Shown here: positions 22,955-34,290 of the stretch, piece after piece
Position numbering within the stretch: position 1 is the stretch's first letter
Layout of the letters: every line of letters starts with the position of its first letter
Position numbers and translations under genes: made by a program
From: Oreohelix idahoensis
Lineage: Eukaryota; Mollusca; Gastropoda; Stylommatophora; Oreohelicidae
Direction: 5' to 3'
NCBI GenBank assembly: GCA_024509875.1
Contig: JAMPIV010005830.1
Location: 350,501 to 414,500, forward strand
DNA: 64,000 nucleotides
Notes under the pieces: model-generated
What the model saw: the letters and a program-made list of their open reading frames with translations, nothing else
What the model was told of the DNA's origin: nothing
The model's database searches: none

Positions 22955-23192
22955 TCTTAAAGAGTAGTTGTGCACATAAGGAAACCACGGCTGCCATGAA
23001 ATTATTCCAGACAGGACACAAGACATCAAGAGATTGAACATTACTGAGACTAAGAGAAGTACATGAGCAGCAGCAGTTAGAGACAGCGTGGCACAATTAT
23101 CATCAGATTTACCAGCCGGCGACCAGAACCTTCTAGGAAAGAAATGTGTGAGAAGTCGCAATTTTAAATTTCCGTTACAGTCACTAGCTAGC

Positions 23193-24626
23193 TGTAAAGT
23201 TTCTTTTCTTCTTTCCACTCTAATGAAGTGTCAGTCTGTATGCTCTGTAAGGAAGAGTGGTGTGTTGTTGAGATCAGGCATGCCCCCAGTCTACCCAGCT
23301 GTAAATGGGTAACTCACCCTAGTCCTGAGTTAGGGAAGGCAAAGGCTCCAGGGGAAGCAGGCCCTAAACTTGGTCACTCCAACCGACGCAGGATGGTGTA
23401 TGTATGAAGTAGAAGTGTAGAGTGTGATTACCGCGAATGGTGTACTGTTCGTGTGCTGACCAATATAACCACTCATACACATGTGTCTACAAGGCACCAA
23501 TGCAGACTGCTGGAATCTTTGTTTACTCAATTTATTCAGACGTACACACTGGGACATACGAGTACATCATGGTATGTTGACATATCAATTTGTAGGTATA
23601 CATAGCAGATCTGAAGTCATGACACATTCAGAAATAATGGGCAGTACATCAAAAGTTCAATGTCATGATATATTATGGCCGCATTCCCCCTATCTGACTA
23701 AACGCGTCAGTGAAGGCAGATCGGTAAATAACTAAGGTTACTTGACGTCCATAGTTTGTAGCATATATTATGAAACCACGAAAGAGGGGGTTTCTAGCAA
23801 GATTGAGATCTCCCTGTCACTGTCCGATAATAGGATAAATAATCTGTTCTCTTGGCAGTGATCAAAACATATGATGACCGAAATCTAACATGGCCGCCTC
23901 CCTGAGTTGTCGTTCACTCATTCATAGGAAGGAGAATATAAGCCAGAGTTAATTTATAATGGGTATATAAATGATTTCATAAATGTTCCCATACAGCTCT
24001 ACGATGATCAGGTTAATTCACGTAGCCATAACCGCTGTAGGAAAGTCTGTCATCTTTGTCGATACAAAACACGACCCTAGCGATACGAAGCACAATGTTC
24101 CATCTAGGTCGAATCGACATGAGATCATCAAAATAGGGTCTGGCAGTACATGGAGTCCGAATTATACATTGTACCGTACCTTAGGAGAGTCTCTAACATA
24201 AACTATAGTAGAGATACCATCTCCTTTAGAAGAAAACCACTTCCTGAATTATATTTCCTTAACAATCTACCAGCCCTTTGAAAAGTGCGTACCAGCCATT
24301 ATCACGGTACATCGGAACTCATCACGACTTGTCAAGACAACTCATACTTCCGCTAGACCGGAATAATAAGAATCTAGTCCCGCCTACCCATCCAAAATAT
24401 ACAATATAGGACTGATTCTACTTGTACTAATAATATGTAATACATATGAATTCAGGCCATAAACACAATAAGCAAATTAATATATTTTCTGGCCCTAAAA
24501 AATAAGTACAAACGTAAGAGCAATCCATGCGCCGGATCAATATCAAGAACGATTACTCCTATAATCAAAAGTGTGAATCAAACATGGATTCTCTCGCTTT
24601 TACCATAGACAGCATTTTCATACACA
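23193..24626 (-). repeat. 3' LTR (1,434 bp)
   Basis: Reads TGTAAAGT...CATACACA on the plus strand, so it has TG..CA ends in either orientation. It is nearly identical to 31510-32940. Visible differences are 'taatgaag' against 'gtaaag' near 23220, two C-run length changes (near 23690 and 24265) and one T/C near the right end. At 23287-23385 it carries a fragment of the SINE family B core. Confidence 0.95.
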
Positions 24627-25116
24627 AATGAATGAATGTCTATATTTTTTCCATATTAAATAGCCATATCGATTTTTGTAATATGTGCGTCAAAATATGC
24701 ACGCAACAGATTACCACACCCCTCGGGAAAAAAAAAAAATGGTACATTTTTTTTTTTTTTTGAAACACATCTAGGAGCAACATACAATAGGCTCACAACG
24801 CACCAATAACAATGCGCAGATGATAAGCATAAGTTTTATGACCTTAGAGAAGGTACTTCTCTAAGTATTAATATTTCCAGAGAGGTGTCACCAACGCATA
24901 CTACAATATTAGCAATGATCAATTTCCACATTAGTTTATACATAAATTTCATCTAAGATATCTTAACATCATGATCATCAAAGACGAAAAACATTGAAAG
25001 ATCAGCGGTGAATAAATATCAATGAACCGCTAAGTAGTGTTACAATCAATATATGATATATTACATATGTGTACACATTTCAACATAGAAACAACTGTAT
25101 CAAAGTTGTATAACAG
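24627..25116 (-). other. 3' untranslated region of the LTR element
   Basis: AT-rich, between the RNase H stop and the 3' LTR. Contains A/T homopolymers at 24728-24762. No open frame or envelope-like gene. Confidence 0.7.
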
Positions 25117-26217
25117 TTATGAATCATGTGGGCATCTAGACAAAATATCTGCCATCACATTTTCTGACCCACGGATAGCTCGCACCGAAAAATGAAATGG
25201 CTGTAGAGCAATCGCGTATCGCGTTGATCTCGCGCTCTTCAGATTTTTACTCTGAATAGCCGTAAGAGCTTTCTGGTCAGTTTCCACAATGAAATGCGCG
25301 CCCAGAAGAAATCTTTGCAGTTTAAGGATTGACCAAACCATAGCCAATAATTCACGGTCTAGGACCGAGTAATTCTTCTCTGCGGCATTTAATTTCCGAG
25401 AAATATACATCACAGGATGCAGAGTTCCAGAGTACTCTTGCATTAGTGCAGCTCCAATCCCGGTGGATGAAGCGTCACTACGAAGAATAAATGTCTTATC
25501 CTTAGAAGGCAATACTAGGATAGGTGAAGTAGAAAACATAGTTTTAACCTTATCCAAAGAGGATTGACATTCTTGAGTCCAATGGACTACATTAGGAGAC
25601 CCTTTCTTTAGCAAGGAAGAAAGAGGTGACATAATGGAGGACAGATTCGGGATGAATCGTCCATAAAATTGTATTAGACCTAAGAGACTTCGTACTTGCT
25701 TTTTAGTCTTAGGAATAGAAATGTTAAGTATCTTACTTGTATTATGGTCTTCTGTTTTTAGGAACCCATGACCAACACGGTGTCCTAAGAAAGATATTTC
25801 GCTAAAACCAATACATGCTTTCGATGGTTTCGCTGTCAGGTTATGCTCGCGTAAGATAGACAATAGTTCATTTATACCATTATAGTGATCGTTCCAAGTA
25901 TCACTGAAAAGACAGATGTCATCAAGATACGCAATGACATCTGAGCGATGAGATAGGATTCGACGCATCATGCGTACAAATGTTGCAGGGGCGTTCATAA
26001 GACCGAAAGGCATGAAATTCCATTGGAATAGACCCCTAGGCGTCGAAAAAGCAGTAAACGGTTTGGCGTGTTCGGATAGTGGAACTTGCCAATATCCCTT
26101 AGACAAATCGAGTTTAGTAAAGAAGTGAGAATTCGATAGTCTCGTAAGTAGCTCTTCTAGTAAAGGCATAGGTTCAGCATCGAATTTAGTTACTTGATTC
26201 AATTTGCGATAATCCAC
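25117..26217 (-). CDS. pol: Reverse transcriptase and RNase H (pol, last segment)
   Basis: 366 codons are open. RT begins 'DYRKLNQVTKFDAEPMP', has the first catalytic Asp in 'TKLDLSKGYWQVPLSE' (residue 37) and the catalytic YLDD box at residues 97-100. The RNase H follows with D248 (RSDAS), E289 (LDREL), D314 (ETDQKAL) and D357 (MADILSR). The sequence style is clearly Ty3/gypsy. It copies element RNA into DNA. The frame joins the preceding segment across an A8 run at 26239-26246, so the true protein starts further upstream and this Met is internal. Nothing coding follows; integrase is not downstream. Confidence 0.95.
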   Translation of the reverse strand: MDYRKLNQVTKFDAEPMPLLEELLTRLSNSHFFTKLDLSKGYWQVPLSEHAKPFTAFSTPRGLFQWNFMPFGLMNAPATFVRMMRRILSHRSDVIAYLDDICLFSDTWNDHYNGINELLSILREHNLTAKPSKACIGFSEISFLGHRVGHGFLKTEDHNTSKILNISIPKTKKQVRSLLGLIQFYGRFIPNLSSIMSPLSSLLKKGSPNVVHWTQECQSSLDKVKTMFSTSPILVLPSKDKTFILRSDASSTGIGAALMQEYSGTLHPVMYISRKLNAAEKNYSVLDRELLAMVWSILKLQRFLLGAHFIVETDQKALTAIQSKNLKSARSTRYAIALQPFHFSVRAIRGSENVMADILSRCPHDS

Positions 26218-26230
26218 GCAAAGACGTATG

Positions 26231-26869
26231 TTATTGTCTTTTTTTTCGTACTATAACCATCGGCGAAGAATATGCTGATGTGGATGGTTCAATAATTTTT
26301 AACTCTATCATCTCATCTAACTCTTTCTCTACCTGTGCTTGAAAATGTATCGGGATAGGATACGGTCTGACTCTTATAGGACTATGGTCAGTAAGAATAA
26401 TGTCATGTTGAATGACATCAGTTTGACCAGGAATGTCAGTAAGGACATCCTGAAATTGTTCTAACATAGTAGAAACTTGTTTCTGCTCTCCTGGAGATAA
26501 TTCTGGAGAAATTGCAACATCTTTCCATGATTCATTAGAGTGAAGAGGAATCATTGGAAAAGGTAAATTTACATCCGAGAAACTCGTTTCCTCATCCTGT
26601 ATTACTGACAGAGATGAGTACTGTCCATGTTGGACTGGAAAATCGTCCATTGCCTGGAAAACAGGTTGTAAATAATCAGGACGTTCATGGAATTCCGTGA
26701 GCATGTTGATGTGGAAGGTTTTACGCTTCCCGTCAATATCGACGATATAGTCAACATCGGAAACTTTTGATATTATATCGTACGGACCTTTCCAAGAAAT
26801 GAGAAGTCTATTTTCCCTACAAGGTAGCAAGACAAATGCTTTGTCACCTGGACAAAGTTGTCGCAACAT
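26231..26869 (-). CDS. pol: Integrase C-terminal GPY/F module joined to RT N-terminus
   Basis: 212 codons are open. Residues 24-60 hold 'ISWKGPYDIISKVSDVDYIV' and 'FHINMLTEFHER', the GPY/F chromatin/DNA-binding module at the end of Ty3/gypsy integrases. Residues 140-212 are the start of RT ('HSPIRVRPYPIPIHFQAQVE', 'SSPMVIVRKK'). The two are fused in one frame, which shows that integrase is genuinely followed by RT. It is shifted from the upstream frame at an A5 run (26873-26877) and from the RT frame at an A8 run (26239-26246). Confidence 0.93.
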   Translation of the reverse strand: MLRQLCPGDKAFVLLPCRENRLLISWKGPYDIISKVSDVDYIVDIDGKRKTFHINMLTEFHERPDYLQPVFQAMDDFPVQHGQYSSLSVIQDEETSFSDVNLPFPMIPLHSNESWKDVAISPELSPGEQKQVSTMLEQFQDVLTDIPGQTDVIQHDIILTDHSPIRVRPYPIPIHFQAQVEKELDEMIELKIIEPSTSAYSSPMVIVRKKRQ

Positions 26870-29800
26870 CTCTTTTTATTGGCAAATTCCCTTGCCTTCT
26901 GTTTCGCAAATTCAGAAGAAGCAGTTGCCAATTTGCATGCTTCAATAATCTTGTGTCTAAGTGCGATGACATATTCATAAGAGGATTTTGTGTCATCGAC
27001 AATATTATCAGCAGTTATAAGATCATGAAGTAAGGACATGGGACCTCGCGGTTTCGCGCCAAAGACAAGTTCAAAGGGAGAAAATCCTGTATGTTCGTTG
27101 GCGACCTCTCTATATGCAAAGAGAGCCGCGGGTAAAACCCTATCCCAATCCTGAGGATGATCTTCTGTTATCTTACCTAGTAGGTTTTTCAGAGTTCTAT
27201 TCAAACGTTCCACCATCCCATTGGACATAGGATGATAAATACTACTCAGCGATCTCTCTATCTTCAGAGTCGACATTACTTGAGACATGGTATCCGATAT
27301 GAGTTGGGTACCATGGTCGGATAATATTTCTGCTGGAAACCCCAGACGAGAAAATATTAACCAAAGAGCATCTGCGACATCAGCAGTAGTTATGCTCTTT
27401 AGAGGAACAGCCTCCGGCCAACGTGTGCACATATCAACACACGTCAAAATAAATTGGTGTCCTCTAGCAGACTTTATCTTAAATGGACCAATGATGTCTA
27501 TCGCCATTTTTTGAAATGGCCGAATGGGAATGTCTGCAGCCTGAATAGGTGCATCATGGCGTGGACCTCTGGATTTAATCTCTTGACATACTTTACAAGA
27601 TCGACAATAGATTCGTATGTCCTTATTCACAGCAGGCCAAAAGAAAGATTGAAGAACTCTAGCTTTAGTACGGGAAAAACCCATATGTCCAGCACACTGC
27701 GAATCATGAGCGTGCTGTAAGATTTTAACTCTCATATTTTTAGGCACAAGGATTTGAGAATGAATGGACTTAGCGGAGTCTTGTACCATACGTACAAGTA
27801 CGCCATTCTTCATCGTAATCCAAGATTTACGATTTGTATCCTTATTCGGATCACCTTTTGTTGCCAGAGTAAAGAATTTCTTTAGAGTAGGATCATCTTC
27901 CTGCTGTTTGATAAAGGAATCGTGGGAAATCTCCAAGGGATCATCTTGGATCTGCGCATCATTATCTTCAGAATGTGAAGATTGTGGCATATTAAGAGCT
28001 TGAGCCCTAGTGATTACTGCATTAGCAGATTGCATATTAACATTTTCCCAATTAGAAATTTGCTGTGGAGTGCATTCTTTCACTCCATGAATGCGACCGA
28101 TGATAAGATCAGCGATCGGATTCGGCAAGAGACATGCTTGCACCTCTCCTGTAAAGAAAGGCGTAGCAATATTGATAATGGCAGTGGAGTACTTCTCCAA
28201 TGTGCCACCAAATGTTACACATTTGACTATATTGCCTGTAGCTCGAGAAGGATTTACGAGTGATTGCCTCACTCCAATGGTAGTGCACCCCGAATCGAAA
28301 AGAATTGATACCGGAGTACCATCTATTAGGCCCCTATTAAAGACAAGAGCACCCCTTCCATTATGCGCAATTGACGCATGGAGAGCGGGAAGCGGGTGAC
28401 CGCAGCTTAAAGTAGACACTGTGGTTGGATCGAATAATGTTTTGCATTGCGAACACTCAGATGCTCTAGCAAAATCGAAAGCGGAATTTGCTACACTGTT
28501 GGAGTCTTTTTTATCATTATTCTGATTATCGGTGTCGTGGAACTCCTGTTGTGCAGAGTTAGCCTGGTAATACGATTTACCATGTCTTTTGTGTTGTGAT
28601 CTACCTCGGTTATAATTGTCTCTATAATTATTATTGCCTCTGTTATAACCCCTATTTGGGTTTGAATCATAATATTCATGATCATAATCATCATGCTCGT
28701 TATATTGAGTATCCCTGTAATATTGTTTCTTTTGTCTCCATGAAGCACTTGGGTAGTTCCTATAGCTACTCCCTTTCCGAGAATTTCTAACATTATGGGT
28801 ACCCCTCGCGTGTCGAGGACTATCAGCCCGATTCCAGTTCTTCGAAGAAGAACCCTGATTTGAGTGGTTATCTTGGTTTTGATACTTATTCCAATTAACC
28901 TTTTTATCAAATTTATTTTTAGCTCCTTGGAATTTGTGTGAGTAATTCTGATTATATTCTGTTGCCGAAGCAACTGGCATACTCTCTTTAATGTTAGAGT
29001 TACTAAGAATCATGTCAGGGTGTGCCGTGGCATACTGGTCACAATATTCTTCCATTTGCTTTATTGTACCAGGTTTACGCTCATGTAAGAACTCTAGGAA
29101 TGATTTATTTACAGAAGACATGACCTTGTCTCTTAGCAATAAATCCGTAAGACCATCAAATGTTTTCTCTGTTTTGGATAATTCAATCCATCGTGAAAGT
29201 GTAATTCGTGCTTTTGAGATGAAATCTGAGAATTCTACACCTACCTCAGGTCTCATTGTTTTAAACAAAAGACGGTAACCTTCCTCAGACAGCTGATATC
29301 TCTTTATCAAAGCTGCCCTAACAGCATCATAATTATCTTTGTCGGCCTCTTCAACAAAATATAACTTACTTAGGGACTCCCCTTTTAGATTTTCAGACAA
29401 CTGATTCACATACTGTGATTTGTCAACATTATGAGATCGACAAGCCCGTTCAAATCTAGAAAGCCAAAATGTTATGTCATCACTGGTAGGGTTAAACGCT
29501 GGTACCTTGACCTTGTACACAAAGGGTTTACCATTACTACCAGATGCCTGATTAACATTACTCATACATGTCAATTTTAATTTCTCTAATTCAAACTCAT
29601 GTTCTCTTATTGCTTTTCTCTCTTCAGCTTCTCTATCTAATCTTTTCTGTTCTGCAGCAGCAGCAGCTTCTAATTTTTTCTGTTCTGCAGCAGCAGCAAC
29701 TTCTAATTTTTTCTGTTCTGCAGCAACTTCTAATTTTTTCTGTTTTGCAGCAGCAGCAACTTCTAATTTTTTCTGTTCTGCATCAGCTTCTAATTTTTTC

Positions 29801-30190
29801 TGTTCTGCAGCAGCAGCAACTTCTAATTTTTTCTGCTCTGCATCAGCTTCTAATTTCTTCTGTTCTGCCTCAAATCTCCTTTCCTCCACTTGCATCTGCA
29901 ATTTCTTAAGTTCAGCAGCAGTATCAGCTTCTTTTTCTAATCTTTTTTCCTCAGCTAGAGCTTTCCTTTCTTCTGCAGCAGCTTTTTTTTCTTCTATTTG
30001 AAGTTTTCTCTCCTCAGCCGCAGCTTTTTTTTCCTCAGCAGCAGCTTTTCTTTCTTCAACAGCAGCAGCAATTTTTTTTCTCTTCTGCAGCTAATGCTTT
30101 GTCATATTGAGCAACAGCCCATTGTTCTAAGTCTTTTCCAGTCTTATCAAGAGATTTTCCTTGTGCAATGAAATAATCTAATGTAGACAT
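26773..30190 (-). CDS. gag-pol: Gag, protease and integrase polyprotein (one frame break near the start)
   Basis: The natural start is the ATG at 30190 (MSTLDYFIAQGKSLDK). An A8 run at 30072-30079 shifts the frame, and the long frame then runs to 26773. Counting from Met at 29901: residues 1-105 are an alanine/lysine coiled coil of repeated EQKKLEAD/EVAAA units; 125-300 are a capsid-like gag; 310-450 an Asn/Arg/Tyr-rich basic linker; 483-502 a C-x2-C-x13-C-x-H cluster; the protease has active-site DSG at 536-538. Integrase has HHCC zinc residues H732, H739, C769, C772 and catalytic D802, D862, E898 (DD35E). Canonical CCHC knuckles are absent. The product makes particles, processes itself and inserts the DNA copy. 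Confidence 0.93.
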
Positions 30191-31509
30191 ATTGTCTTCT
30201 TAAATCAGAAACCTGAAAAAGTAAATAAATTACCCTCTTTCACGTTAATGAGAGACAAGTCTATACCATAGACTTAGTCTTAGTCCAAACTTGTATGGTT
30301 TATAATAACCAATGATAACTTGAGTACCTATGGACACAATAACTGTATCTCAAATACTGTGGGAGACAAGCCTTACAAAGGTCTTGTATATCTCAATGTA
30401 ATCAAAGATCACTTGGGTACCTGTGGAAAAAAATATTTCCCTTTACCAATCACTTTGGGAGACAAGCCTTACAAAGGTCTTGTACATTTTGTTTTATAAC
30501 AATAACAATCATAAAGTACTGATCTGTACTATACTATCAGTGTATACCACTATACGTCATATGTCAACTAAAGACATTACAAAGGACAAACAAGAAAAGA
30601 CAATATGAACACATTTGCAGAGATCAAATTAAATTAAATAGGAGAAATGAAAAAAATGATCACAGAAACCGTGATGATAACTGCAATAATAAAATGACAA
30701 GACAAATAACGCCACAGTGTATAAACATAAGGGTGTAAAAAAACTGAAATGAAAGGAAAGATGAGACCTACAATTATACAAACAAATCAAAAAACAAAAA
30801 TAAAGAACAGAAAAAATGTTACAAATACAAATATGAAACAGTCGTCACAACTAACCAAATATTTGCAAACTATGTTGCATGCAAATTTCAATTAAGAAAT
30901 TGCTCCCTATCGAACGCCAGAACAAGACCAATATCATTCGGTATTTCCTGTTCTAGTCACCTCCCATCCAGGCCCGCAACATATAAACACCTACACATAT
31001 AAACAAATAACATGTAAGCATAAATAGCATATAGCATACAATATAATTTATGTCATGAATGGAATGTGTTGCAGGTATAGTGTTGTAAAGCAGGCACAGT
31101 TTATTTTAATTCTAATAACTTGCCACTTTATTGAGTAATAGATTTAATTCTAAACTATTACACTGTCAATTTTTTCTCTTTTGAGCATATGAAGATCCAA
31201 CGATGAACTATGCACTTTATGTTCAACAACACTGTGATTCTTCTGTACGTTGAGAAATGTCAACAATACTGCTCCAGATATTTTCTACACTTGATACCAC
31301 TGTCCTGTGTAATACTGTCTGTACAGCGAAAAACTGTCAACAAGCGCTGACCTAGATACAGCATCCTATCGGTAATACAGGTCAAGCTGACATCGACTGT
31401 ATAGCTGTCCTACTGGTGTTGATGTGTTCAAACAAATGTTCTTTCAGCTGTAAACTGTGATTCTCAACACAAAACTGCGTAAGCTGGACCCAGGAATCTG
31501 GCTCGCCAC
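30191..31509 (-). other. 5' leader of the LTR element
   Basis: About 1.3 kb of AT-rich sequence without a long frame. It contains a direct repeat, 'gggagacaagccttacaaag' followed by 'gtcttgta', at about 30361 and 30469. It would hold packaging and leader signals, but none can be assigned. Confidence 0.6.
31484..31508 (-). promoter_or_regulatory. Primer-binding site next to the 5' LTR
   Basis: On the minus strand, one base after the LTR end, it reads 'tggcgagccagattcctggg'. The first 11 bases are complementary to a tRNA ending CTGGCTCGCCA, which matches the 3' end of animal tRNA-Arg(ACG) as I remember it. Position and the TGG start are standard; the tRNA identity is from memory. Confidence 0.7.
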
Positions 31510-32940
31510 TGTAAAGTTTCTTTTCTTCTTTCCACTCTGTAAAGTGTCAGTCTGTATGCTCTGTAAGGAAGAGTGGTGTGTTGTTGAGATCAGGCATGCC
31601 CCCAGTCTACCCAGCTGTAAATGGGTAACTCACCCTAGTCCTGAGTTAGGGAAGGCAAAGGCTCCAGGGGAAGCAGGCCCTAAACTTGGTCACTCCAACC
31701 GACGCAGGATGGTGTATGTATGAAGTAGAAGTGTAGAGTGTGATTACCGCGAATGGTGTACTGTTCGTGTGCTGACCAATATAACCACTCATACACATGT
31801 GTCTACAAGGCACCAATGCAGACTGCTGGAATCTTTGTTTACTCAATTTATTCAGACGTACACACTGGGACATACGAGTACATCATGGTATGTTGACATA
31901 TCAATTTGTAGGTATACATAGCAGATCTGAAGTCATGACACATTCAGAAATAATGGGCAGTACATCAAAAGTTCAATGTCATGATATATTATGGCCGCAT
32001 TCCCCTATCTGACTAAACGCGTCAGTGAAGGCAGATCGGTAAATAACTAAGGTTACTTGACGTCCATAGTTTGTAGCATATATTATGAAACCACGAAAGA
32101 GGGGGTTTCTAGCAAGATTGAGATCTCCCTGTCACTGTCCGATAATAGGATAAATAATCTGTTCTCTTGGCAGTGATCAAAACATATGATGACCGAAATC
32201 TAACATGGCCGCCTCCCTGAGTTGTCGTTCACTCATTCATAGGAAGGAGAATATAAGCCAGAGTTAATTTATAATGGGTATATAAATGATTTCATAAATG
32301 TTCCCATACAGCTCTACGATGATCAGGTTAATTCACGTAGCCATAACCGCTGTAGGAAAGTCTGTCATCTTTGTCGATACAAAACACGACCCTAGCGATA
32401 CGAAGCACAATGTTCCATCTAGGTCGAATCGACATGAGATCATCAAAATAGGGTCTGGCAGTACATGGAGTCCGAATTATACATTGTACCGTACCTTAGG
32501 AGAGTCTCTAACATAAACTATAGTAGAGATACCATCTCCTTTAGAAGAAAACCACTTCCTGAATTATATTTCCTTAACAATCTACCAGCCTTTGAAAAGT
32601 GCGTACCAGCCATTATCACGGTACATCGGAACTCATCACGACTTGTCAAGACAACTCATACTTCCGCTAGACCGGAATAATAAGAATCTAGTCCCGCCTA
32701 CCCATCCAAAATATACAATATAGGACTGATTCTACTTGTACTAATAATATGTAATACATATGAATTCAGGCCATAAACACAATAAGCAAATTAATATATT
32801 TTCTGGCCCTAAAAAATAAGTACAAACGTAAGAGCAATCCATGCGCCGGATCAATATCAAGAACGATTACTCCTATAATCAAAAGTGTGAATCAAACATG
32901 GATTCTCTCGCTTTTACCATAGACAGCATTCTCATACACA
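31510..32940 (-). repeat. 5' LTR (1,431 bp)
   Basis: Direct partner of 23193-24626. Its outer edge lies against the first unit of the 51-bp minisatellite. It holds the same SINE family B core fragment at about 31602-31695. Promoter elements were not assigned with confidence. Confidence 0.95.
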
Positions 32941-34290
32941 AACCTACATCAAGGCATTCATGCACTCTTGAAACTGGGCCATCCAGCGGGAAACCTACAT
33001 CAAGGCATTCATGCACTCTTGAAACGTGGCCATCCAGCGGGAAACCTACATCAAGGCATTCATGCACTCTTGAAACTGGGCCATCCAGCGGGAAACCTAC
33101 ATCAAGGCATTCGTGCACTCTTGAAACGTGGCCATCCAGCGGGAAACCTACATCAAGGCATTCATGCACTCTTGAAACTGGGCCATCCAGCGGGAAACCT
33201 ACATCAAGGCATTCATGCACTCTTGAAACTGGGCCATCCAGCGGGAAACCTACATCAAGGCATTCATGCACTCTTGAAACTGGGCCATACAGCGGGAAAC
33301 CTACATCAAGGCATTCATGCACTCTTGCAACTGGGCCATCCAGCGGGAAACCTACATCAAGGCATTCATGCACTCTTGCAACTGGGTCATCCAGCGAGGA
33401 TCTTACATCAAGGTATTCAGCCACTCTTTCAACTGAGCCACCCAGCGAGAAACCTACATCACGGCATTCATGCACTCTGACAACTGAGCCACCCAGCGAG
33501 AAACTTACATCAAGGCATTCATGCACTCTTGAAACTGGGTCATCCAACAAGAAGTTTACATCAAGGCATTCATGCACTCTTGCAGTTTGGCCATCCAACA
33601 AGAAGCTTACATCAAGGCATGCATACACTCTGACAACTGGGTCATCCAAGAAGAAGCTTACATCAAGGCATTCATGCACTCTTACAGTTTGGCCATCCAA
33701 CAAGAAGCTTACATCAAGGCATTCATGCACTCTGACAATTGGGCCACCCAACGAGAAGCTTACATCAAGGCATTCATGCACTCTGACAATTGGGCCACCC
33801 AACGAGAAGCTTACATCAAGGCATTCATGCACTCTGACAATTGGGCCACCCAACAAGAAGCTTACATCAAGGCATTCATGCACTCTGACAATTGGGCCAC
33901 CCAACAAGAAGCTTACATCAAGGCATTCATGCACTCTGACAATTGGGCCACCCAACGAGAAGCTTACATCAAGGCATTCATGCACTCTTACAGCTTGGCC
34001 ATCCAACAAGAAGCTTACATCAAGGCATTCATGCACTCTGACAATTGGGCCACCCAACAAGAAGCTTACATCAAGGCATTCATGCACTCTGACAATTGGG
34101 CCACCCAACGAGAAGCTTACATCAAGGCATTCATGCACTCTTACAGCTTGGCCATCCAACAAGAAGCTTACATCAAGGCATTCATGCACTCTTACAGCTT
34201 GGCCATCCAACAAGAAGCTTACATCAAGGCATTCATGCACTCTGACAATTGGGCCACCCAACGAGAAGCTTACATCAAGGCATTCATGCA
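32941..34290. repeat. 51-bp minisatellite, about 26 units
   Basis: The unit contains 'cctacatcaaggcattcatg' then 'cactcttgaaactgggccat' and 'ccagcgggaa'. Because 51 is a multiple of three and the unit lacks stops in several frames, frames of up to about 495 codons run through it on both strands. Substitutions fall on all codon positions, so I do not call a gene. The left block ('ccagcggg') and right block ('ccaacaagaagctt') are different subtypes with a graded transition near 33400-33600. It flows directly into a family A 3' part. Confidence 0.95.

Larger units (their letters stand above)
23193..32940 (-). mobile_element. Complete Ty3/gypsy-like LTR retrotransposon with copia-like pol order (Gmr1-like)
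   Basis: The element is 9,748 bp on the minus strand: LTR (31510-32940), primer-binding site, 1.3-kb leader, gag from 30190, protease, integrase, GPY/F module, RT, RNase H ending at 25117, then LTR (23193-24626). The LTRs begin TG and end CA and differ at only a few positions. Integrase ahead of RT is the reverse of normal Ty3/gypsy order. It fits the Gmr1-like group described from deuterostome genomes. The flanks show no TSD ('ctagc' on the left, 'aacct' on the right). No canonical polypurine tract touches the 3' LTR; the nearest purine-rich stretch is about 13 bases inside it. Confidence 0.93.

Noticed and set aside
25117..26217. Envelope gene after pol in the LTR element
   Set aside because: Nothing but non-coding AT-rich sequence lies between the RNase H stop and the 3' LTR.
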